Of a DNA stretch of 5,323 nt, positions 1-5,323 are shown in pieces. The position numbers and the translations under genes are program-made. A model generated the notes under the pieces. It was not told the DNA's origin. It did no database searches and saw nothing but the letters and a program-made list of their open reading frames with translations. Origin of the DNA: Chloroflexota bacterium (GTDB lineage Bacteria > Chloroflexota > UBA6077); contig JAJYKO010000479.1 in the NCBI GenBank assembly GCA_021788565.1, forward strand, positions 1 to 5,323, read 5' to 3'. Each line of letters begins with the position of its first letter. The stretch's first letter is position 1.

Positions 1-10
1 GAGTAGTTGT

Positions 11-35
11 CTCCGTGCACTCCGTGTCTCCGTGG
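11..35. repeat. Short CTCCGTG tandem repeat upstream of tilS
   Basis: The heptamer CTCCGTG occurs three times (11-17, 20-26, 28-34) with spacers of two bases and one base. No open frame or promoter is evident in these 62 bases before tilS. Similar 'CTCCGTGTCTCCGTGG' runs are, from memory, dispersed intergenic repeats in Chloroflexota and some other environmental bacteria. Whether this copy is one of them, and how far it extends to the left, cannot be seen here. Confidence 0.5.
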
Positions 36-62
36 TTTGTCGAGCTTTTCTGAGGGCGGGCC

Positions 63-1607
63 ATGCAGAATCCTGACCCCGATGCTGTTGTCGAACGGGT
101 ACTGACCTTCGCCCGGAGCAGGCAACTCTTCCACCCGGGCCAGGTCGTCGTCGCAGTGTCGGGCGGCCAGGATTCCCTCTGCATGCTGGACATTCTCTTC
201 CGGATTCGCGACGAGTTGCGCATCGAGCTAGCCGTGGTCCATCTTGATCACATGTTCCGGGGCGCCGAGTCAGCGGCTGAGGCGGAGTTCGTGCGCGGCC
301 TGGCAGAGCGCATGGGCCTCCCGGTGGAGGTTGCCGCCATAGACGTGTCCGCCTACCGAGCGAGGCACCACTTGACTGAGGAAGTGGCAGCCAGGTATGC
401 CAGGTACCGGTTTCTCATACGGGCGGCTGAGCGTTGGGCGGCGGATCAGATAGCCGTCGGGCACACCGCCGACGATGCTGCCGAGACCCTGCTGCTCAAC
501 CTCCTGCGGGGCTCTGGCCTGGCCGGGCTCGGCGGCATGCGCCCGTCTCGGCAGATAGCGCCCGGGCAATTGGGGCCAGAGCTGCTGACTCTAGACTGGC
601 GCACCCCCGAGTTGCCGGCATCCGGACCGGCTCTGCCGCGAGTGGTCCGGCCGATCCTGGGACTCTCTCGTGCGGAAACTGCGGCGTACTGTGTATCGCT
701 CTCGCTTCCATTCCGCACGGATCCGTCCAACCTGAACACCACTTACCGGCGCAACTGGATCCGGGGACAACTAATGCCCATGCTGGAGAAACACGCTCCG
801 GGGGTGAGGGAAAGGCTAAGCAGCACCTCGGAGCTGCTGGCCGACGACTACGATATTGTAGGCGGAATCCTCGATCGAACGTGGTCGGATCTGGCAATTG
901 TACGGGAAAAGCGGGTAGAATTTGAACTCGCTACCTGGGGCACGCTGGAGGAGCCGTTGCAGCGGCATCTTCTGCGCAAGGCAGTCCATGTACTGGTGGG
1001 AAGCCTGGAGGGCCTGGGCAGGGTCCACGTGGATGTTGCCCTCGAGGTGATTCGGCAGGCCCGCGTCGGAGCACGCGCCGACTTGCCCATGGGTATCTAC
1101 CTCGAAAAAGGGTACAATTCCTTCTGGTTAGCCGGTCGCGCAGACGATTCCGTGCTCGGGCTGAAAATGCCGGAGCTGCCGGTACGCCTGCTGGTGCCTG
1201 GGGAGACGGTCCTTCCGGTAGGAGGCATCGAGGCGGGCTTGGTGGAGCCCCCGGCCGAGGCGGCGCTGGAAGCCTACCGTTCCGCGGGGCGGCAGGAGGC
1301 GTATCTGGACGCCGATAAGACCGGCCCCGCGCTCGAGGTGCGGCGGAGGCGATCCGGTGACCGCTTCTATCCTCTGGGGATGGGCAATCCGAAGAAGCTT
1401 CACGACTTCCTGGTAGACGAGAAGGTGCCCCGTAGCGCGCGAGACGGCGTGCCTGTGGTGGCGACCCCAGACGCGGTTGTGTGGGTGGCCGGCTACCGGA
1501 TAGACGAGCGCTTCAAGGTCACTGCCGACACGAAGCGAGTACTTCATCTCAGAATTCAGGGGGCAGGGGACGGGGATCAGGGGACTGAGAAAAGCCAAAC
1601 AGGATAG
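63..1607 (+). CDS. tilS: tRNA(Ile)-lysidine synthetase TilS
   Basis: TilS is the cytoplasmic enzyme that uses ATP and lysine to convert C34 of the CAU anticodon of tRNA(Ile2) to lysidine, so that the tRNA reads AUA and is charged with isoleucine. The N-terminal PP-loop ATPase domain shows SGGQDS at residues 33-38, LDHMFRG at 61-67 and GHTADDAAET at 133-142, followed by RGSG at 149-152. RPIL (196-199) and DPSN...RRNWIR (220-234) are typical of the family. The TilS C-terminal domain spans about 424-498 (SGDR 431-434, PKKLHDFLVDEKVP 443-456, GYRIDERF 477-484). At 514 residues it is longer than the roughly 430-470 usual for the family. The excess comes partly from a Pro-rich loop at about 160-192 and partly from residues 499-514, which are encoded by an intergenic-type repeat. 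The ATG start has GAGGG six bases upstream (52-56). It is first in a tilS-hpt-ftsH order conserved in Gram-positive-type genomes. The family call is secure. Confidence 0.97.
   Translation: MQNPDPDAVVERVLTFARSRQLFHPGQVVVAVSGGQDSLCMLDILFRIRDELRIELAVVHLDHMFRGAESAAEAEFVRGLAERMGLPVEVAAIDVSAYRARHHLTEEVAARYARYRFLIRAAERWAADQIAVGHTADDAAETLLLNLLRGSGLAGLGGMRPSRQIAPGQLGPELLTLDWRTPELPASGPALPRVVRPILGLSRAETAAYCVSLSLPFRTDPSNLNTTYRRNWIRGQLMPMLEKHAPGVRERLSSTSELLADDYDIVGGILDRTWSDLAIVREKRVEFELATWGTLEEPLQRHLLRKAVHVLVGSLEGLGRVHVDVALEVIRQARVGARADLPMGIYLEKGYNSFWLAGRADDSVLGLKMPELPVRLLVPGETVLPVGGIEAGLVEPPAEAALEAYRSAGRQEAYLDADKTGPALEVRRRRSGDRFYPLGMGNPKKLHDFLVDEKVPRSARDGVPVVATPDAVVWVAGYRIDERFKVTADTKRVLHLRIQGAGDGDQGTEKSQTG
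1559..1583 (+). other. Potential G-quadruplex motif at the tilS 3' end
   Basis: Four G-runs (1559-1563, 1566-1569, 1572-1575, 1580-1583) are separated by loops of 2, 2 and 4 bases, which meets the usual G3+N1-7 pattern with at least four G per tract. It lies on the coding strand, so both the DNA and the tilS mRNA could fold. The C-rich partner arm at 1675-1699 (C4, C3, C4, C3 with loops 4, 3, 4) gives a second motif on the minus strand. Folding in the cell is inferred, not shown. Confidence 0.5.
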
Positions 1608-1699
1608 ATAGGATGTGCAGGATAGAGGGGACCCGTTCACGTATCCGGCTCATCCTGCCAATCCTGTTTCCAGTCCCCTGAACCCTGTCCCCTTATCCC
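1559..1699. repeat. Nested palindromic repeat spanning the tilS 3' end and tilS-hpt gap
   Basis: Three blocks on the left pair with three on the right in nested order. Bases 1564-1587 match the reverse complement of 1671-1694 at 21 of 24 positions, including the perfect 10-mer CAGGGGACTG/CAGTCCCCTG. AAACAGGAT (1597-1605) pairs perfectly with ATCCTGTTT (1661-1669), and GCAGGAT (1617-1623) with ATCCTGC (1652-1658). The centre is about 28 bases. The left arm also carries CAGGGGAC twice, 14 bases apart. It contains no transposase and no clear target duplication, so it looks like a small non-autonomous or extragenic palindromic element. As RNA it could form a long hairpin between tilS and hpt. It is not a typical intrinsic terminator, because no T-run follows. 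Confidence 0.75.
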
Positions 1700-1715
1700 G
1701 TCCGGGGAGGGTGGA

Positions 1716-2243
1716 ATGGACCTGCGCGTTGAGAGTGTACTGATCAGCGAGGAAGAGGTTCAGCAGCGAATCAAGGAGCTCGGGCAGCAGATTTCCCGCG
1801 ATTATGCCGGCCGAAACCTGTTGCTGCTGGGTGTGTTGAAGGGCGCCGTCGTGTTCCTGGTGGACCTGGCTAAGGCGATCGATCTGCCCTTACAGATAGA
1901 CTTCATGGCGGTCTCTTCCTACGGCGCATCCACCCAGAGTAGCGGCGTGGTGCGCATCCTGAAGGACCTCGACTCCGCGGTGGACGGTCGTGACATCCTC
2001 GTGGTGGAGGACATAATTGACACCGGCCTTACCCTCCGGTATATCCTGGACAACCTGGCCATGAGGAACCCCGCCAGCGTCAAGGTATGTGCCCTTCTGG
2101 TGAAGGAGCGGCAGCGAGAAGAGGGGATCGACGCGGATTACGTGGGCTTCCAGATCCCCAACAAGTTCGTGGTGGGTTACGGCTTGGACTACGCTGAGCT
2201 CTATCGCAACCTGCCGTACGTGGGGATTTTGCGCACCGAATAG
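1716..2243 (+). CDS. hpt: Hypoxanthine(-guanine) phosphoribosyltransferase
   Basis: This is a purine-salvage enzyme of the cytoplasm that transfers the phosphoribosyl group of PRPP to hypoxanthine and/or guanine, giving IMP or GMP and pyrophosphate. The 175-residue length is normal for bacterial HPRT. LKG at 41-43 is the pyrophosphate loop and SSYG...T.SSG at 67-77 is the flexible catalytic loop. VVEDIIDTGLTL at 96-107 is the PRPP-binding motif with the expected catalytic Asp102. Lys150, FVVG 151-154 and GLDY 156-159 form the purine-binding end. The ATG start is supported by GGGGAGG ending at 1710, five bases upstream. It follows tilS after 108 bp that are mostly palindromic repeat; no clear promoter was seen there, so it is probably transcribed with tilS. 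Base preference between hypoxanthine and guanine cannot be read from sequence alone. Confidence 0.97.
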   Translation: MDLRVESVLISEEEVQQRIKELGQQISRDYAGRNLLLLGVLKGAVVFLVDLAKAIDLPLQIDFMAVSSYGASTQSSGVVRILKDLDSAVDGRDILVVEDIIDTGLTLRYILDNLAMRNPASVKVCALLVKERQREEGIDADYVGFQIPNKFVVGYGLDYAELYRNLPYVGILRTE

Positions 2244-2314
2244 GGGCCAGGGGCAGGGGGCGGAGGACCGGGCAAGATGGACTGGACACGCGCTGTTCCC
2301 CGACCCCAGCCCCC
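2243..2314. repeat. Second G-rich/C-rich palindromic element behind hpt
   Basis: The G-rich left arm (about 2248-2263) starts at the hpt stop codon. It resembles the reverse complement of the C-rich right arm (about 2298-2316), with one gap and a few mismatches. Left G-runs are 2243-2246, 2250-2253 and 2256-2260, with a looser fourth run at 2270-2272. Right C-runs are 2298-2301, 2304-2307 and 2310-2314. Composition and placement at a gene's 3' end are like the element behind tilS, so the two may belong to one repeat family. It could act as a 3' mRNA hairpin for hpt. No T-run follows, so it is not a classic intrinsic terminator. Confidence 0.5.
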
Positions 2315-2331
2315 TGACTCTCGCATGGCTG

Positions 2332-2358
2332 TTTGCAGTCGCTAGTTCCTGGTATAAT
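2332..2358 (+). promoter_or_regulatory. Putative sigma70-type extended -10 promoter for ftsH
   Basis: A perfect TATAAT at 2353-2358 is preceded by TG one base away (TGGTATAAT, 2350-2358), an extended -10 element. The -35 region is weak: TTTGCA at 2332-2337 matches TTGACA at four of six positions but with a short 15-base spacer. Extended -10 promoters often tolerate this. Transcription would start near 2365, about 112 nt before the ftsH start. It lies just after the hpt element, so ftsH can be expressed separately from tilS-hpt. Confidence 0.7.
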
Positions 2359-2364
2359 TGTTCA

Positions 2365-2476
2365 GTAGACTTCGAGTAGTACTCGCAGAACACCTAGCCG
2401 AAGCCAGAGATTGGCCTGCATTGGTCCAGAGCGCTGGCTCTGGCACGTCAATTCCCGGCTGACGCGGAGGAACTGA
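2365..2476 (+). promoter_or_regulatory. Structured 5' leader of ftsH
   Basis: The predicted leader holds three small hairpins: CGAGT/ACTCG (2373-2377 with 2381-2385), a perfect 7-bp stem CCAGAGC/GCTCTGG (2426-2432 with 2437-2443, 4-base loop), and CGTCA/TGACG (2446-2450 with 2460-2464) ending one base before the Shine-Dalgarno GGAGG. An alternative 7-bp pairing, GCCAGAG (2403-2409) with CTCTGGC (2438-2444), would exclude the middle hairpin. No known riboswitch class was recognised. No ATG occurs in the leader, so a leader peptide is unlikely. Regulatory function is inference. Confidence 0.4.
2466..2472 (+). promoter_or_regulatory. Ribosome binding site of ftsH (fixes the GTG start)
   Basis: GGAGGAA lies with its GGAGG core six bases before GTG at 2477. 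An in-frame TGA (2474-2476) directly precedes this GTG, so no earlier start is possible. The next in-frame ATG (codon 26) would remove the first membrane segment. Confidence 0.85.
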
Positions 2477-4351
2477 GTGGATAGCAAGTGGCTGCGTAAC
2501 AGTTTCGTATATCTGATCATCCTTGTGGCCGTGATTGCTCTCTTCGTGAGCATGTTCCCTTCCGCTGGAAGCCAGCAGCCCCCGACGATACCTCTGAACG
2601 ATGTGATAACAGGGGTGCAGCAGGGAAAGATTCGGCAGATTACGGTTACCGATAACACCTTGACGGTGGACTTTACCGATGGCCGAAAGGCACAAGCCCT
2701 CAAGGAGCAAAACTCCACGATCTATCAGCTGCTGTCAGATGGCGGCGTTTCCAAAGAGCAGATCCAGAACGTCAATATCGAGATCAAGAATCCACCTCAG
2801 TTCAGCAACTGGTTGAGCCTTCTGGCCAATTTCCTGCCCCTGATCTTCTTCGGCGGTATCCTGCTATTGATGATGAGGCAGGCACAGGGAAGCAATAACC
2901 AGGCGTTGTCCTTTGGGAAGAGTCGCGCCCGGATGTTCGTCGGAAACAAGCCCACCATCACCTTCAACGACGTTGCCGGGGTGGAGGAGGCGAAGCAGGA
3001 ACTGGCCGAGGTAGTCGAGTTCCTGAAATATCCCGAGAAGTTCGCCGCGCTGGGGGCTCGCATTCCCAAGGGGGTGCTGCTGGTAGGTCCTCCTGGCACG
3101 GGCAAGACCCTGCTCTCCAGGGCGGTGGCCGGCGAGGCAGGGGTGCCCTTCTTCAGCATCAGCGGCTCCGAGTTCGTGGAGATGTTCGTTGGTGTCGGCG
3201 CCTCCCGTGTTAGGGACCTGTTCGATCAGGCAAAGCGCAACGCACCTTGCATCGTCTTCGTGGACGAGATCGATGCGGTCGGCCGTCAGCGGGGTGCTGG
3301 ATTGGGCGGGAGCCACGACGAGCGCGAGCAGACCCTCAACCAGATCCTGGTGGAGATGGACGGATTTGACACGAATACTAACGTGATCGTTATCGCCGCT
3401 ACCAACAGGCCCGACGTGCTGGATCCAGCGCTGTTGCGTCCCGGTAGATTCGACAGGCAGGTGGTGCTGGACAGGCCGGACATCGCCGGCCGGCGAGCCA
3501 TCCTGGAGGTGCACGCTCGCGGCAAGCCTATGGACAAGGTCGTGGACCTGGACGTGCTGGCCAAGCAAACGCCGGGCTTCTCCGGTGCAGACCTGGCCAA
3601 CCTGGTCAACGAAGGCGCGATCCTGGCTGCCAGGAGAAACAAGAAGACCATCGGCCTCATGGAACTTGAGGAAGCAGTCGACCGAGTGATCGCTGGGCCG
3701 GAGCGCAAGAGCCGGATTATCAGCGAGAAAGAGAAGGAGATCACGGCATACCACGAGGCGGGGCACGCCCTGGTGGCCAGGTACCTGGAGCATTCTGATC
3801 CTGTGCACAAGATCTCCATCATCGCGCGCGGTACTATGGGCGGCTACACCCGGGTCCTGCCCAAGGAGGACCGGTACCTGTGGACGAGATCTCAGTTCGA
3901 GGATACCCTCTCCTGGGCGATGGGCGGGCATGCTTCCGAGAGGTTGGTATACGGCGAGATGACGACCGGTGCCGAGAACGACATTGAGCGTGCGACGGCG
4001 ATAGCCCGCAGGATGGTGACCGAGTACGGCATGAGCGATAGGGTTGGCCCCATGGCTCTCGGCCACAAGGAGGAGATGATCTTCCTCGGCCGCGAGATCG
4101 GCGAGCAGAAGAATTACAGCGAAAAGGTCGCCGAGATCATCGATGAAGAAGTCAAGGGCCTCATCGAACGAGCCTACTTGACCGCGACGCGAATCTTGAC
4201 TGAGCATAAGGTCCAGTTGGACTTGATCGCCACCACGCTGGTGAAGGAAGAGACCATAGAGGCGGAGCAGTTCGAGGCGCTGCTGAAATCCGCAGATGGA
4301 GGCAGCGCGGGAACCACGCCGGAACTTGCTGCCGAGGCGTTCGGTGCCTAG
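2477..4351 (+). CDS. ftsH: ATP-dependent zinc metalloprotease FtsH
   Basis: FtsH is a membrane-anchored hexameric AAA+ protease that extracts and degrades damaged membrane proteins and selected regulatory proteins. The 624-residue protein has the full family layout. The first membrane segment is at about 9-27, the extracytoplasmic domain at about 28-110 and the second membrane segment at about 113-133. The AAA+ domain shows Walker A GPPGTGKT (204-211), pore motif FVGVG (237-241), Walker B VFVDEID (260-266) and the second region of homology (308-327) with arginine fingers Arg321 and Arg324. The zinc site is HEAGH (426-430), with Asp502 in NDIERAT as the third ligand. All catalytic residues are present, so it should be active. 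A small oddity is GGHASERL where many FtsH proteins read GGR-A-EE-L. The start is GTG with a strong GGAGG. It has its own promoter and structured leader behind tilS-hpt, and a hairpin follows its stop. Confidence 0.98.
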   Translation: MDSKWLRNSFVYLIILVAVIALFVSMFPSAGSQQPPTIPLNDVITGVQQGKIRQITVTDNTLTVDFTDGRKAQALKEQNSTIYQLLSDGGVSKEQIQNVNIEIKNPPQFSNWLSLLANFLPLIFFGGILLLMMRQAQGSNNQALSFGKSRARMFVGNKPTITFNDVAGVEEAKQELAEVVEFLKYPEKFAALGARIPKGVLLVGPPGTGKTLLSRAVAGEAGVPFFSISGSEFVEMFVGVGASRVRDLFDQAKRNAPCIVFVDEIDAVGRQRGAGLGGSHDEREQTLNQILVEMDGFDTNTNVIVIAATNRPDVLDPALLRPGRFDRQVVLDRPDIAGRRAILEVHARGKPMDKVVDLDVLAKQTPGFSGADLANLVNEGAILAARRNKKTIGLMELEEAVDRVIAGPERKSRIISEKEKEITAYHEAGHALVARYLEHSDPVHKISIIARGTMGGYTRVLPKEDRYLWTRSQFEDTLSWAMGGHASERLVYGEMTTGAENDIERATAIARRMVTEYGMSDRVGPMALGHKEEMIFLGREIGEQKNYSEKVAEIIDEEVKGLIERAYLTATRILTEHKVQLDLIATTLVKEETIEAEQFEALLKSADGGSAGTTPELAAEAFGA

Positions 4352-4392
4352 TCCCGCTCGACTGACCGTGGCGCAGGATAGCTGAGTACGAG

Positions 4393-4426
4393 AGTGACCC
4401 CGTGAGAGCGGGGTCACTTCTGTTGT
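4393..4426 (+). terminator. Terminator-like hairpin after ftsH
   Basis: AGTGACCCCG (4393-4402) and CGGGGTCACT (4409-4418) form a perfect 10-bp stem. A U-G wobble (4403/4408) can close a GAGA loop, which fits the GNRA tetraloop pattern. The tail is only moderately T-rich (TTCTGTTGT, 4418-4426), so termination may be partial. It lies 41 bases after the ftsH stop, and its 3' arm also pairs with the start region of the next gene. Confidence 0.55.
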
Positions 4427-4441
4427 GGGGGCAGAAGTGAC
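4413..4441 (+). promoter_or_regulatory. Alternative hairpin enclosing the start of the deacetylase-like gene
   Basis: GTCACTTCTG (4413-4422) is perfectly complementary to CAGAAGTGAC (4432-4441), giving a 10-bp stem with a 9-base loop. The GTG start (4437-4439) lies in the 3' arm and the GGGGG ribosome-site candidate (4427-4431) in the loop. Bases 4413-4418 are also used by the upstream terminator-like stem, so the two cannot form at once. A role in translation control is inference. Confidence 0.45.
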
Positions 4442-5323
4442 GACAGGGGTCTACTACAGCGACGTTTGCCTGCTGCACGATACAGGTGACCATCCGGAGT
4501 CGAAACGGCGGCTGGAAGCCATAATGCGGCGGCTGCACACCGCTCCTGAGCTAGGAAACGTGGAATTCCTCGAGGCATTGCCGGCTAAGCCGGACACCCT
4601 GAAATCGGTCCATGCTCCCGCCTACGTGGACAGGGTGGTGCGCATGGCCTCCGCCGGAGGAGGCTGGCTGGATGCTGATACGGTCGTTTCAGCCGGTTCC
4701 ATGGATGCTGCCCTGCGGGCGGCCGGCGCGGCGATGGACGCCGCTGCCGCGGTTGCCTCAGGACGGCTGGCAAGTGCCTTCGTAGCAGTGCGGCCGCCAG
4801 GCCACCACGCGACGTTCGACAAGGGCATGGGCTTCTGCCTGTTCAACAACGTGGCCGTCGCCGCGCGCTATCTTCTCAACGAGGGGCTCGCTCAGCGGAT
4901 TGCTGTGGTGGACTTCGACGTGCACCACGGCAACGGCACGCAGAATATCTTCTATGAAGAACCAGCGGTGCTCACCTTATCCCTCCACCAAATGCCGCTG
5001 TACCCAGGCTCGGGCCGCTACTCAGAGACGGGCGCGGCGGCTGGCCGCGGTTCTGCAGTGAACGTGCCGCTTCCGCCTGGAACCGGCGATGAAGGCTACG
5101 CCTACGTGATGGAAGTGGTAGTGGCTCCGATGCTGCACCGTTACCGGCCCGACTTTGTGCTGGTGCCGGCTGGATACGATGCCCATTGGAGCGATCCCCT
5201 CGCCAATATGAAGGTTACCACGCCGGGTTTTAGGAGGATTGTCGAACAGATCCGCGCGCTGGCTGAGGAGCTATGCGGCGGAAGGATGGTATGTACCCTG
5301 GAAGGCGGATACGATTTGAGTGC
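4437..5323 (+). CDS. Histone deacetylase family protein (class II-like zinc amidohydrolase), 3' end cut by window
   Basis: This is a zinc-dependent deacetylase of the arginase/deacetylase fold, a family that removes acetyl groups from lysine side chains, polyamines or other amides. Visible motifs are HPES..R (19-24), RPPGHHA (119-125) with the His123-His124 catalytic pair, and GMGFCLFNN (130-138). [10 protein letters not shown] (159-168) supplies zinc ligands Asp161 and His163, and AGYDAH (245-250) supplies zinc ligand Asp248. EGGYDL (289-294) carries the catalytic Tyr292. All active-site residues are therefore inside the window; the frame is open to base 5323 after 295 codons, and only a short C-terminal part should be missing. 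The HPES segment and length point to the bacterial class II or acetylpolyamine-amidohydrolase-like branch rather than a proven AcuC; the substrate is unknown. GTG 4437 is preferred because GGGGG lies five bases upstream and homology begins at once (TGVYYS). An in-frame GTG at 4425 would add four residues. No promoter was recognised in the gap after ftsH. Confidence 0.93.
   Translation, partial: MTTGVYYSDVCLLHDTGDHPESKRRLEAIMRRLHTAPELGNVEFLEALPAKPDTLKSVHAPAYVDRVVRMASAGGGWLDADTVVSAGSMDAALRAAGAAMDAAAAVASGRLASAFVAVRPPGHHATFDKGMGFCLFNNVAVAARYLLNEGLAQRIAVVDFDVHHGNGTQNIFYEEPAVLTLSLHQMPLYPGSGRYSETGAAAGRGSAVNVPLPPGTGDEGYAYVMEVVVAPMLHRYRPDFVLVPAGYDAHWSDPLANMKVTTPGFRRIVEQIRALAEELCGGRMVCTLEGGYDLS

Noticed and set aside
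434..925. Plus-strand frame of 163 codons inside tilS
   Set aside because: It is an out-of-frame shadow of the TilS coding sequence with Arg/Ala-rich low-information content.
1128..1640. Minus-strand open frame of 170 codons over the end of tilS
   Set aside because: It is antisense to the conserved TilS C-terminal domain and begins inside the palindromic repeat. No family features were seen.
1600..1715. Separate promoter for hpt
   Set aside because: TAGGAT/GATAGAT-like stretches occur, but none has a matching -35 at proper spacing, and they fall inside the repeat blocks.
2277..2345. 22-codon ORF starting ATG in the hpt-ftsH gap, with GGAGG ten bases upstream
   Set aside because: It lies within the G/C-rich palindrome, has no recognisable product, and the ribosome-site spacing is long. 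It ends before the ftsH promoter, so it is not a leader peptide of the ftsH transcript.
2864..4417. Long open frame of 517 codons on the minus strand opposite ftsH
   Set aside because: It lies almost wholly antisense to the unmistakable ftsH frame, shows no recognisable protein motif, and is explained by GC-rich codon bias leaving few stops in the opposite frame.
4352..4436. Promoter for the deacetylase-like gene, using CTGACC at 4362-4367 as a -35
   Set aside because: At 16-18 bases downstream there is no -10-like hexamer. The best ATA-containing match is only nine bases away.
1..5323. A new defence, mobile or biosynthetic system
   Set aside because: All four genes belong to well-known families, with no transposase, integrase, CRISPR array, tRNA, toxin-antitoxin pair or cluster of unknown proteins. 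The unexplained structure is limited to the short non-coding repeats and hairpins.

Overview
The window is an ordinary chromosomal stretch of a GC-rich bacterium with all genes on the + strand: tilS, hpt and ftsH complete, then the first 295 codons of a histone-deacetylase-family gene that runs off the right edge. The order tilS-hpt-ftsH is the classic Gram-positive-type arrangement, known from Bacillus and relatives. The protein style (FtsH N-terminus, TilS with an extra loop), the GTG starts and the C/G-rich intergenic repeats suggest a Chloroflexota-like (Anaerolineae-type) genome. That placement is an impression from memory and was not computed.

Layout. Bases 1-62 hold a short CTCCGTG tandem repeat and the ribosome site of tilS. 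tilS (63-1607) encodes the tRNA(Ile2) lysidine synthetase. Its last 16 codons and stop codon lie inside a palindromic, G-rich/C-rich repeat (about 1559-1699) that fills most of the tilS-hpt gap. hpt (1716-2243) encodes hypoxanthine-guanine phosphoribosyltransferase. It is followed immediately by a second, shorter G-rich/C-rich palindromic element (2243-2314). An extended -10 promoter (TGGTATAAT, 2350-2358) then starts a leader of about 112 nt with several hairpins, ahead of ftsH (2477-4351), the membrane AAA+ zinc protease. In the 85 bp after ftsH, a terminator-like hairpin shares one arm with a second hairpin that would bury the start codon of the deacetylase-like gene (4437 onward).

Together the genes serve translation fidelity (TilS), purine salvage (Hpt), membrane protein quality control (FtsH) and hydrolysis of an acetylated substrate (the deacetylase-like enzyme). 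In Bacillus subtilis TilS and HprT have been reported to act together as a transcriptional activator of ftsH, so the separate ftsH promoter behind tilS-hpt is of some regulatory interest.

I found no new defence, mobile or biosynthetic system. The points worth a second look are non-coding: the repeat that donates the TilS C-terminus, the G-quadruplex-capable tracts at the ends of tilS and hpt, the ftsH leader with alternative pairings, and the two mutually exclusive hairpins at the ftsH/deacetylase junction.
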